IMG/VR virus record: IMGVR_UViG_3300032304_000672
Coordinates: 1-64,000 of that record
Length of the DNA: 64,000 nucleotides
DNA from: a virus
Reading direction: 5' to 3' (one strand)
Every line of letters begins with the position of its first letter. The first letter of the stretch is position 1. The position numbers and the translations under genes are program-made. Below the pieces are notes generated by a model. That model saw only the letters and a list, made by a program, of their open reading frames with translations. It had not been told where the DNA came from and ran no database searches. This document shows positions 21,370 to 27,179 of the stretch, one piece after another.

Positions 21370-21483
21370 TTACTCTTCTTCGGACCAGATATCAGGATCC
21401 TTTTCTTTTAAATATTCTAGTGCAGCTTTTCTCTGATCATCAGTTCCCATTACCGTGGCCATTAATGCATTGAAGTATTCCAT
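21370..21483 (-). CDS. Tiny acidic protein
   Basis: A 37-residue protein (MEYFNALMATVMGTDDQRKA... ending DIWSEEE). AAGGAGAAATAAA precedes ATG and it follows the GP88-like gene in the same unit. Function unknown. Confidence 0.55.
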   Translation of the reverse strand: MEYFNALMATVMGTDDQRKAALEYLKEKDPDIWSEEE

Positions 21484-21495
21484 TTTTATTTCTCC

Positions 21496-22245
21496 TTATT
21501 TTTTAGTTGCGCTAAATCGAATGTCTGCTTTACCGTAAACACATAATCCACAAGATACACAAGCAGAACCAGCATTGCTAATTAGTGGAATTGATTTCAT
21601 ATTCTCAGGACACTTAGCGCCAGGCTTGCCCGTCAATTCTTTCATTGTGCTTTCGGTTACGGCGAATGTCTTCCCTAAGTATGCAAGGCGAATACCTTCA
21701 TTTGCTTTTAGTTCGTGACCGATTTCTTTATTATCATCGTCGGTAGAATAGTAAAGAGATAGGTTAGATACATCCTTAAGAATAAGCGCTGCAGACTTTA
21801 CACGTGTGTAAACCCAGAATTGAACATCGGTGTGCTCATTGATTACATTCTTCCAGGCATAAGTATAGAAATCATTAAAGAAATCCCCGTCCCAGTGGAT
21901 ACGGAATAACTTAGGAGCGTCTTTCTTATCACAATCAGATTTAAATTCAATAATCATTTCATTTAGCAATTGATACATTGTTTCCATATCAGCATTGCGT
22001 AGCAATTCCCAATTGTGTAGAAGATTAGTTTTTACTCCCTTGAAGAGTTTTTCCAATTTTCCTGCGTAGCAAACACTCTCACAAATACTAGTGGCACCAG
22101 GGCACGAGTAATCCTTTCCAGCGGGGAGACCGAACGTGTTAGCAATTGCGGCTTGCTTTCCATTTTTTGTGACAAGGTTAGCCACCTTTCTATCATTAGA
22201 ACGTTTTAGTTTCATAGGCGTAATTATAGCGGTTAGGTCCGACAT
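21496..22245 (-). CDS. GP88-domain protein with Cys clusters
   Basis: The 249-residue protein matches the layout I know as phage gene product 88 (GP88): FGLPAGKDYSCPG, then CYAGKLEKLFKGV, LFRIHWDGDFFN and FWVYTRVK. Cys residues lie in two groups, CPGATSICESVC and CPENMK plus CVSCGLC, which suggests an iron-sulfur or zinc site. The role of the family is unknown. ATG 22245 sits one base after the upstream stop and is preferred to a longer frame. Confidence 0.8.
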   Translation of the reverse strand: MSDLTAIITPMKLKRSNDRKVANLVTKNGKQAAIANTFGLPAGKDYSCPGATSICESVCYAGKLEKLFKGVKTNLLHNWELLRNADMETMYQLLNEMIIEFKSDCDKKDAPKLFRIHWDGDFFNDFYTYAWKNVINEHTDVQFWVYTRVKSAALILKDVSNLSLYYSTDDDNKEIGHELKANEGIRLAYLGKTFAVTESTMKELTGKPGAKCPENMKSIPLISNAGSACVSCGLCVYGKADIRFSATKK

Positions 22246-22246
22246 A

Positions 22247-22456
22247 TTAGTAATCTTCATCCATACCAAAACCAGCGGAAGCAAGAGCATCGGAATCAGC
22301 CCAGCCAGTTAATTCATAGAATTCCATTTCTTCAGCATCATAGCATTCAGCGCAGATATAGTCATCACCATAGATTTCATATTCTTCAATTGAATCGAAA
22401 GTTTCTTGAGCACCACAAATTTCATAGTTCAAGCAAGCGACAGTAAATAGTTCCAT
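22247..22456 (-). CDS. Acidic zinc-ribbon protein
   Basis: A 69-residue, very acidic protein with two Cys pairs (CLNYEIC and CAEC) and an aromatic tail. It is first gene of the GP88 unit. Function unknown. Confidence 0.62.
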   Translation of the reverse strand: MELFTVACLNYEICGAQETFDSIEEYEIYGDDYICAECYDAEEMEFYELTGWADSDALASAGFGMDEDY

Positions 22457-22486
22457 TATGGACCTCTTTCGTTAGTAGATAGTGGA

Positions 22487-22509
22487 ATTATAGCAGACTA
22501 GACTGACAT
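22487..22509 (-). promoter_or_regulatory. Phage-type promoter of GP88 unit
   Basis: Minus-strand ATGTCAGT and TATAAT with 11-nt spacing, preceded by an A-tract. Confidence 0.85.
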
Positions 22510-22524
22510 TTTTTGCAACTCGCT

Positions 22525-22588
22525 CAAAATTCTAGGGTGTTTTAGATCACACCCGTAACGACACGCCCGACTCCGCAGCTCTGCGGGC
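22525..22588 (-). promoter_or_regulatory. Composite upstream element E5
   Basis: Plus-strand reading: AGGG (22534), CGTAA (22554), TGCGGGC (22582), exact standard spacing. A weak Crp-like site, GGTGT-N6-TCACA (22536-22551), is shifted inside the N16. Confidence 0.75.
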
Positions 22589-22620
22589 ATCCCGCTTGTT
22601 TGTCAAGCGGGGCACACCAT

Positions 22621-22818
22621 TTATTTAACGCTAACCTTTTTCTTTTTTATTAGCGCTTTAATTTGTCTTTCTGTTACTCGTGTTCGTTCTGTTGAATACT
22701 TATAAATTGTTCCCGCCTTCTTTGCTTCCTTTACATAGATGCGGTCAAACTCTGCACGATGCTTTTTAATTAACTGCTTTACTGCTTCGTTTCTAATTGC
22801 TGTTGCTGGTGGTGTCAT
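22621..22818 (-). CDS. Basic hypothetical protein
   Basis: A 65-residue, strongly basic helical protein (AVKQLIKKHRAEFDRIYVKE, ending IKKKKVSVK) that may bind nucleic acid. Last gene of the operon from 23485. Function unknown. Confidence 0.6.
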   Translation of the reverse strand: MTPPATAIRNEAVKQLIKKHRAEFDRIYVKEAKKAGTIYKYSTERTRVTERQIKALIKKKKVSVK

Positions 22819-22820
22819 TT

Positions 22821-22955
22821 TTATTCCCTTTCGTTTTTGTTTTTGTGTTTTGTTTTGCGTGTGTATTTCTTTTTATTCCTAACAGGTTGCGCCGCATTAC
22901 TGCGACGCAATTCCTGAATGCGTTTTACCTTATCAAGAACGGAACTGCGGAACAT
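22821..22955 (-). CDS. Small basic protein
   Basis: A 44-residue protein, MFRSSVLDKVKRIQELRRSN then a Lys/Arg/Asn-rich tail. It overlaps the upstream gene by 23 bp and its stop is 2 bp from the next ATG. Likely nucleic-acid binding by charge only. Confidence 0.5.
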   Translation of the reverse strand: MFRSSVLDKVKRIQELRRSNAAQPVRNKKKYTRKTKHKNKNERE

Positions 22956-23121
22956 TATACCCACTCGCTTCGTGAAATCGTTTTACATCAAATCGCTCAT
23001 TATCTTTTGCGAACATCTCCGCAAAATCATTTACCATTTTAGAAAATACAGCAGGGTGAGTTTTATTGCTGACATACTTTAGAATTTCTGCCGTTGCGAT
23101 GTAATCTTTTCTAGTCATCAT
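22933..23121 (-). CDS. Hypothetical protein
   Basis: A 62-residue helical protein (MMTRKDYIATAEILKYVSNK, later FDVKRFHEASGY). I recognise the style of a common small phage protein (TRKDY...A..L) without function. Overlaps neighbours. Confidence 0.65.
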   Translation of the reverse strand: MMTRKDYIATAEILKYVSNKTHPAVFSKMVNDFAEMFAKDNERFDVKRFHEASGYNVPQFRS

Positions 23122-23321
23122 TTTACTGCCACCATTCCGCTACGATAGAAAACTTTTGTATAGCATTTGCCTGCTGGCGTGTAGAGATTAACTGTAGAGT
23201 ATTCGTTAGCCATTCCCCAGTCGGTGAATAAGAAAAAGTTTTCCCACGCACCAAATTCGCTTTCGTATTCTGCTGACCAATGCGGAGCATTTGAGTCATA
23301 GGCGCAAGTTAGTTTATACAT
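23118..23321 (-). CDS. Hypothetical protein
   Basis: A 67-residue aromatic protein (MYKLTCAYDSNAPHWSAEYE..., later WGMANEYSTVNLY). ATG 23321 overlaps the upstream stop in TAATG and is preferred to a start five codons earlier. Confidence 0.6.
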   Translation of the reverse strand: MYKLTCAYDSNAPHWSAEYESEFGAWENFFLFTDWGMANEYSTVNLYTPAGKCYTKVFYRSGMVAVK

Positions 23322-23485
23322 TATCCATTTACCCAATCTACTGTTAATTCATCTGCTACATCTGCGATACAATCGCAAGGCTCGCAATCATAATTATTTT
23401 CATTTCCCCAAAATACAAATCCTGCGCCACCGCATTCATCACAATTCGCTGCGATTATTTCTATGTATTCTTTCATTTTAGCCAT
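23321..23485 (-). CDS. DnaJ-type zinc-ribbon mini-protein
   Basis: A 54-residue protein with CDECGGAGF and later CEPCDC, the CxxCGGxG pattern of DnaJ-like zinc fingers. It opens the operon behind the phage-type promoter at 23518. It could bind unfolded protein or just be a zinc mini-protein. Confidence 0.6.
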   Translation of the reverse strand: MAKMKEYIEIIAANCDECGGAGFVFWGNENNYDCEPCDCIADVADELTVDWVNG

Positions 23486-23517
23486 TTAGGTTTTCCCTTT
23501 CGTTTGTTTGTTTAGTT

Positions 23518-23540
23518 ATTGTATCAGGTAGCACTGACAA
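23518..23540 (-). promoter_or_regulatory. Phage-type promoter
   Basis: Minus-strand TTGTCAGT and TACAAT with 11-nt spacing. Confidence 0.82.
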
Positions 23541-23541
23541 A

Positions 23542-23664
23542 TTAGATAGCGCCCTCTTGAAATAATCCAATTTCAAGAGTTAGCATTTCATCGGGTGTTG
23601 CTTCGGATAAATCTACCCAGCCAGCACCCTCGTTGTCCATTCGGAAAATTTCGATGTATCCCAT
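23542..23664 (-). CDS. Small acidic protein
   Basis: A 40-residue protein, MGYIEIFRMDNEGAGWVDLS then EATPDEML. It follows the gene 23667-23873 in the same unit; its stop is one base from the next promoter. Function unknown. Confidence 0.5.
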   Translation of the reverse strand: MGYIEIFRMDNEGAGWVDLSEATPDEMLTLEIGLFQEGAI

Positions 23665-23666
23665 TA

Positions 23667-23873
23667 TTATTCACCAACCTTTACTGCGATTGTTGCGAAT
23701 TTATTTCGCAGACCGCCAGCACGAACCTCGATTAGATAGGCTTCAGTTTTTTCGCCATACCAAATTTCTGGGCGGTGTTCCGCTGAAACGATTTCGCCAG
23801 AAAAATGGCGATTTCGTGAGCGATAGTTTTTCCCTACAAGTAGGCTTTCGATTGTGTATAGTTTGGTAGCCAT
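23667..23873 (-). CDS. Hypothetical beta-rich protein
   Basis: A 68-residue protein (MATKLYTIESLLVGKNYRSR, later RHFSGEIVSAEHRPEIWYGE) with beta character. It is behind a phage-type promoter. Function unknown. Confidence 0.6.
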   Translation of the reverse strand: MATKLYTIESLLVGKNYRSRNRHFSGEIVSAEHRPEIWYGEKTEAYLIEVRAGGLRNKFATIAVKVGE

Positions 23874-23908
23874 TGGCAGACCTTCTTTCGTTTGTTGTTA
23901 TGTATGGA

Positions 23909-23931
23909 ATTATACACGAACGGACTGACAT
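23909..23931 (-). promoter_or_regulatory. Phage-type promoter
   Basis: Minus-strand ATGTCAGT and TATAAT with 11-nt spacing. Confidence 0.85.
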
Positions 23932-23978
23932 TTTCACATTACTAGCCAGTAAATCCAAATAGTGAGACGCTCAAGCCG

Positions 23979-23994
23979 TGTGATACTAATCACA
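23979..23994. promoter_or_regulatory. Crp/GlxR-like palindrome
   Basis: TGTGA-TACTAA-TCACA, a perfect match to the half-site pair, about 80 nt upstream of the predicted start of the promoter at 23909. Confidence 0.7.
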
Positions 23995-24033
23995 TAAAAA
24001 TGTCCGATTTGTCTGTCAAATCGACACGCCGTA

Positions 24034-24094
24034 GAATTCAGGGAATTTTATAACAAATCCGTAACGACACGCCCGACCCCGTGCCTTTGCGGGC
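24034..24094 (-). promoter_or_regulatory. Composite upstream element E6
   Basis: Plus-strand reading: GAATTC, AGGG (24040), CGTAA (24060), TGCGGGC (24088), standard spacing. It is next to two hairpin repeats that end in CGACACGCCG (near 24005-24031 and 24098-24122). Confidence 0.75.
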
Positions 24095-24127
24095 CAGCTT
24101 GAGTTTGTCAAGCCGACACGCCGTTAG

Positions 24128-24223
24128 TTATTCAAAATCTTCAAATATTTTTTCTAGTTGAAGAATTTGCTCATCGGTAAGATGATCTAATTCGATTGCG
24201 TGTTCGAATCCATAAAATTCCAT
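24128..24223 (-). CDS. Tiny acidic protein
   Basis: A 31-residue protein, MEFYGFEHAIELDHLTDEQI..., last gene of a three-gene unit. AGGAAAAATAAAA precedes ATG. Function unknown. Confidence 0.48.
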   Translation of the reverse strand: MEFYGFEHAIELDHLTDEQILQLEKIFEDFE

Positions 24224-24225
24224 TT

Positions 24226-24357
24226 TTATTTTTCCTCTTCTTCTAAATTAAAAGTGTTTTCTAAAACGGAATTTGCTTTAGTTAAAGCGGATAACGCATT
24301 CGCAAGACTTTCCTTGCGTTGTGTTTCAACGTGATTTTTAAATTCTTCTAAATTCAT
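24226..24357 (-). CDS. Small helical protein
   Basis: A 43-residue helical acidic protein, MNLEEFKNHVETQRKESLAN..., overlapping the upstream stop in TAATG. Function unknown. Confidence 0.5.
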   Translation of the reverse strand: MNLEEFKNHVETQRKESLANALSALTKANSVLENTFNLEEEEK

Positions 24358-24527
24358 TAGTTAGACTCCTTATCTAAACAGTTAATACAATTACAATTTT
24401 TACTAGAGAATAAAAACTTTAACAACTCTTTACGAGTGTAAGTATCTAAACCATAAGAGGATTTTACTCCGCCGTTATGGTAATCGTGAACGATAGTAGA
24501 GAATAGAGTTTCATTTAGTGTAGTCAT
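24357..24527 (-). CDS. Small protein with Cys knuckle
   Basis: A 56-residue protein with SSYGLDTYTRKELLKFLF and then CNCINC near the end. First gene of its unit behind a phage-type promoter. Function unknown. Confidence 0.55.
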   Translation of the reverse strand: MTTLNETLFSTIVHDYHNGGVKSSYGLDTYTRKELLKFLFSSKNCNCINCLDKESN

Positions 24528-24580
24528 TTGAGACCACCTTTCTTTTAACGATTAAAACCTTATTTAATCTTGATACTAGT

Positions 24581-24603
24581 ATCCTATCATAGACCACTGA
24601 CAT
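24581..24603 (-). promoter_or_regulatory. Phage-type promoter, weak -10
   Basis: Minus-strand ATGTCAGT and TAGGAT with 11-nt spacing. Confidence 0.7.
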
Positions 24604-24640
24604 TTTGACCCCTTTTTCGGGCGTGTCGGAAAACTATTTT

Positions 24641-24737
24641 TGTGATTTAGGTCATGTGGATAACTTACGCTCAAATTTTGGGGGATTTCCACACCTGTGC
24701 ATAAAGCTGTGGATAACGCCCGCAAAAGACTGCGGGC
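24641..24737 (-). promoter_or_regulatory. Composite upstream element E7, variant
   Basis: Plus-strand reading: TGTGA-N6-TCATG (24641-24656), a DnaA-like GTGGATAA (24656-24663), GGGG (24680), CATAA in place of CGTAA (24700), TGCGGGC (24731, 3 nt longer). ATTTCCACAC (24685-24694) and CTGTGGATAA (24707-24716) form the inverted pair. Confidence 0.65.
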
Positions 24738-24771
24738 CGAATCGCCTTTGTCAAGGCGACACGCCGTTAGG

Positions 24772-24897
24772 CTAGTGTGATTTATCCCACTCTCTAAAGT
24801 CTGCGACGATCTCCCGCCACATTAGGCGGAGCATTAGCAGGGTAGGTATTCCGATACCTAATTGGACGGCGGTAGTTAGTAAGCGATTAGTAGTCAT
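24772..24897 (-). CDS. Small membrane-type protein
   Basis: A 41-residue protein with a short hydrophobic segment (VQLGIGIPTLLMLRLMW) and a charged end. Last gene of a four-gene unit; overlaps the upstream stop in TAATG. Confidence 0.5.
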   Translation of the reverse strand: MTTNRLLTTAVQLGIGIPTLLMLRLMWREIVADFREWDKSH

Positions 24898-25052
24898 TAC
24901 TTATTCTTCTTTCTCTTATAAATCTTATAAGCGATTAGTGCTAGGGCGGTGATAATAATAGTGTGCCAAGGTAAGTAGATAGAGCCTAAGAAACTATCAA
25001 ACTCTAATCCGTATTCGCTTGTTATGTATAAATCAAATCCGTTAGGTATCAT
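24897..25052 (-). CDS. Single-pass membrane protein
   Basis: A 51-residue protein with one TM helix (about residues 29-43) followed by a basic tail (YKIYKRKKNK), consistent with N-out topology. Overlaps neighbours by 1-4 bp. Confidence 0.52.
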   Translation of the reverse strand: MIPNGFDLYITSEYGLEFDSFLGSIYLPWHTIIITALALIAYKIYKRKKNK

Positions 25053-25225
25053 TCGTATGCCTCCCAATCTAATGTTAATGATTTAGATAATTCATCTTCA
25101 TCGTATTCGGTAGAGCCTAACTCTATTAAGCCCTCTTCTAGAGCCTTGTTATACATTTCTTCTTCATCAAGATAGACATAAGCGTCTGCTACATCTGCCT
25201 GAATAGTATCCCATTTAGTCATCAT
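25049..25225 (-). CDS. Acidic hypothetical protein
   Basis: A 58-residue acidic protein, MMTKWDTIQADVADAYVYLD, later EYDEDELSKSLTLDWEAYE. Overlaps both neighbours. Function unknown. Confidence 0.52.
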   Translation of the reverse strand: MMTKWDTIQADVADAYVYLDEEEMYNKALEEGLIELGSTEYDEDELSKSLTLDWEAYE

Positions 25226-25377
25226 TACTTTACCTCTACTTCTCTAATGTTATAAGTGAAACCCTTACCGAGTTTATTTAGTTCAGCAATTACCGCTAAG
25301 ATTTCTTCAGGCTTACTAGCCTTTTGATTTACGGCTAATAGTTGAGAGCCTTGCCATAGTGTGTAGGTTATTGTCAT
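25225..25377 (-). CDS. Small hypothetical protein
   Basis: A 50-residue protein MTITYTLWQGSQLLAVNQKA... with a beta-alpha-beta pattern. First gene of the four-gene unit ending at 24772. Function unknown. Confidence 0.55.
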   Translation of the reverse strand: MTITYTLWQGSQLLAVNQKASKPEEILAVIAELNKLGKGFTYNIREVEVK

Positions 25378-25493
25378 TTTATTTTCTATCCTTTTCGTTA
25401 GTTGTTAGTTGGTTGTTGAGCGATTATTTGCTAGGCTCACCTTTCGGATTATTTGCTAGGCTCACGCTCTAATTCTTATTTAGTTATGGTGTA

Positions 25494-25516
25494 ACCTTAT
25501 CACGGGCTACTGACAT
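25494..25516 (-). promoter_or_regulatory. Phage-type promoter, weak -10
   Basis: Minus-strand ATGTCAGT and TAAGGT with 11-nt spacing; the leader to ATG 25377 is long and contains a direct repeat GATTATTTGCTAGGCTCAC-like around 25420-25465. Confidence 0.65.
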
Positions 25517-25526
25517 TTAGTCGGAT

Positions 25527-25637
25527 TTAGCCGATAGTGTCGGTGTGATTATGCTCACACTTAGACTCTATCTCGTGTCCGTATTCCTCTACGAGTTCCT
25601 CGTAGATTTCGTCCATATAGTCAAGATAATCGTTCAT
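25527..25637 (-). CDS. Tiny acidic protein
   Basis: A 36-residue protein, MNDYLDYMDEIYEELVEEYG..., with CEHNHT near the end. Its 3' part contains the Crp-like site TGTGA-N6-TCACA at 25544-25559, so that site is inside a gene here. Function unknown. Confidence 0.45.
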   Translation of the reverse strand: MNDYLDYMDEIYEELVEEYGHEIESKCEHNHTDTIG

Positions 25638-25795
25638 TAGTTATTCTCCTTTCCAAGAGTGTTGTGTGTAGCGTAGTTACCGCCACACATTACGCAGAGT
25701 GTCCAAGCGGTTACTCTACCGCACCCTGCTGAGCAAGATACATAGTCGTTATTAGTAAGGTAGTCGTTACGACTTTCCCAAATTCTGTTTGTCAT
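25637..25795 (-). CDS. Small zinc-ribbon protein
   Basis: A 52-residue protein with CSAGCGR and CVMCGG, a Cys4 zinc site. First gene of the outermost minus-strand unit. Overlaps the next gene in TAATG. Confidence 0.55.
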   Translation of the reverse strand: MTNRIWESRNDYLTNNDYVSCSAGCGRVTAWTLCVMCGGNYATHNTLGKENN

Positions 25796-25848
25796 TTTAT
25801 TGACCTTTCTTTTTAAGTATTAAGTATTTCTTAACTTCTTATACTATA

Positions 25849-25871
25849 AGCCTAACAGGGGGGACTGACAA
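25849..25871 (-). promoter_or_regulatory. Phage-type promoter, weak -10
   Basis: Minus-strand TTGTCAGT and TAGGCT with 11-nt spacing; the outermost member of the array. Confidence 0.65.
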
Positions 25872-25908
25872 ATAGGGGGGTTACTGGCAAGTATTGTTAA
25901 ACTATTTT

Positions 25909-25924
25909 TGTGATTAGCATCACA
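25909..25924. promoter_or_regulatory. Crp/GlxR-like palindrome
   Basis: TGTGA-TTAGCA-TCACA in the divergent spacer between minus and plus units, about 77 nt upstream of the predicted minus start. Confidence 0.7.
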
Positions 25925-26011
25925 TCTACGCTCAAAGTTAATAATCTATGGGCGCACTATATAGACAAAACGGACATTTTAAAACTCTGGATCATACAAA
26001 ATAAATGGCTA

Positions 26012-26046
26012 TTAACATTTTGATAAATCTGATATTGCAGTTGACT
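26012..26046 (+). repeat. 35-bp promoter repeat, copy 1
   Basis: Starts TTAACATTTTGATAAATCTG and ends AGTTGACT; 31 of 35 bases match copy 2 at 26652-26686. Both lie just before tiny genes. Confidence 0.65.
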
Positions 26047-26067
26047 GAAACAATGCTACAATAAGCT

Positions 26068-26145
26068 ATGAACTTAATTCAAGCGGCAGTGATATTTGGT
26101 CCAGTTATTATTCTCTTGATCGCATTTCGCAAAGATATTTTTTAA
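26068..26145 (+). CDS. Possible 25-residue membrane peptide
   Basis: MNLIQAAVIFGPVIILLIAF followed by a short basic end: one TM helix. TACAAT at 26057-26062 is 5 nt before ATG, fitting a leaderless message. Size makes it uncertain. Confidence 0.35.
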   Translation: MNLIQAAVIFGPVIILLIAFRKDIF

Positions 26146-26151
26146 AAACTC

Positions 26152-26180
26152 TTGACCTAGCAAAATCTGCCATGTTATAC
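26152..26180 (+). promoter_or_regulatory. Promoter of an apparently non-coding segment
   Basis: TTGACC (26152-26157), 17-nt spacer, TTATAC (26175-26180). The next 200 bp have no convincing frame but can form a GCTTACAC/GTGTAGC stem (about 26199-26243), so a small RNA is possible. Confidence 0.4.
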
Positions 26181-26345
26181 TTAAGGCTGGTTTGTGGGGG
26201 CTTACACTGAAACTCATAATGACGGAAATGTGTAGCTTCTCTATCTTACAAAATTGATTTCAAATTTTGGGGGGTAGGGGGGCTTTCCTAAAATCTAAAA
26301 ATCTGGAAATGTAATTAAAAGAAATATATATCATATATATCTTAG

Positions 26346-26374
26346 TTGACTAGAATATAGATAGAGTATACAAT
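26346..26374 (+). promoter_or_regulatory. Promoter, leaderless
   Basis: TTGACT (26346-26351), 17-nt spacer, TACAAT (26369-26374), 6 nt to ATG 26381. Confidence 0.65.
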
Positions 26375-26380
26375 AAAACA

Positions 26381-26488
26381 ATGGCATCAACCCGATTAGT
26401 AACTTGTGATAAATGTGGGCGGGAAATCGAAGTGAGATCTGGATTTGCCCATATGACACTAATGAATCACCAAAAGATATGTAAGTGA
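26381..26488 (+). CDS. Tiny zinc-finger protein
   Basis: A 35-residue protein with CDKCGREIEV, then H24, H30 and C34, a C2-H-C type zinc site. The promoter at 26346 predicts a leaderless mRNA. Function unknown. Confidence 0.5.
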   Translation: MASTRLVTCDKCGREIEVRSGFAHMTLMNHQKICK

Positions 26489-26500
26489 TATAATTAGACT

Positions 26501-26647
26501 ATGCATGATCACAATAATATAACTTTAGCTACTGGTTCAGGAATAACTGAAATGCAACTCATGTGGTTCATAATGGGTGTAATGGCAATACATCACACTT
26601 GGATGTGGTGGAAAATGCGTTCAAAGAAATGTACTTGCAAAAAATAA
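26501..26647 (+). CDS. Small His/Met-rich membrane protein
   Basis: A 48-residue protein with a hydrophobic Met-rich helix (MQLMWFIMGVMAIHHTWMWW) and a basic Cys-containing tail (SKKCTCKK). His, Met and Cys could bind metal. TATAAT at 26489-26494 is 6 nt before ATG. Confidence 0.45.
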   Translation: MHDHNNITLATGSGITEMQLMWFIMGVMAIHHTWMWWKMRSKKCTCKK

Positions 26648-26651
26648 TTTT

Positions 26652-26686
26652 TTAACATTTTGTTAAATCTGATATTATAGTCGACT
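26652..26686 (+). repeat. 35-bp promoter repeat, copy 2
   Basis: Second copy of the element at 26012; contains TTAACA and a TATTAT-like box. Confidence 0.65.
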
Positions 26687-26695
26687 AGGATTAAT

Positions 26696-26815
26696 ATGAA
26701 TATGAAATGTAATTTCTGTGATAATCAAAAGTATGTTGAAAGATTAAACAACAAAGGTGTACTTGAGAATTACTGTGTACAATGTATTGAAAAATTAAAA
26801 AGGCGGGAAGGCTAG
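26696..26815 (+). CDS. Tiny zinc-ribbon protein
   Basis: A 39-residue protein with CNFC (residues 5-8) and CVQC (residues 27-30) and a basic end. It follows promoter repeat copy 2. Function unknown. Confidence 0.5.
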   Translation: MNMKCNFCDNQKYVERLNNKGVLENYCVQCIEKLKRREG

Positions 26816-26871
26816 AAACTTCTCTTGCTATAATTAAGCTATATGGGACTCTATAAGGGTACAAGGTACCA

Positions 26872-27156
26872 ATGAAGTCTGAAAAGCTCTCTGTAGCCAA
26901 GCAGAAGGCTTATTTGGCTCAGTATATTAGAGACCTTAAGGAAAAATCTCCTTGTGGAGACTGTGGGAAGTTTTATCCATACTATGTCATGGATTTTGAC
27001 CACGTACGTGGAGTAAAGCATGCCAATGTTATGGAACTTATTCCCACTCTGTCTAAAAAGAAAATTGATCTAGAAATCGCTAAATGTGAGATAGTATGTT
27101 CTAATTGTCATCGTATTAGGACTCATATGCGTAAAGTATCTAAAAGGAATAAATAG
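26872..27156 (+). CDS. Small HNH endonuclease-like protein
   Basis: The 94-residue protein has CGDCGKFYPYYVMDFDHVRG and later CEIVCSNCHRIRTH, the usual CxxC, central D-H and CxxCH layout of phage HNH proteins. The first 25 residues are a basic helix. It may be a homing nuclease or packaging-associated HNH; no intron is visible around it. Confidence 0.78.
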   Translation: MKSEKLSVAKQKAYLAQYIRDLKEKSPCGDCGKFYPYYVMDFDHVRGVKHANVMELIPTLSKKKIDLEIAKCEIVCSNCHRIRTHMRKVSKRNK

Positions 27157-27179
27157 ATATCTTCTCTTCCCGCCGCACT

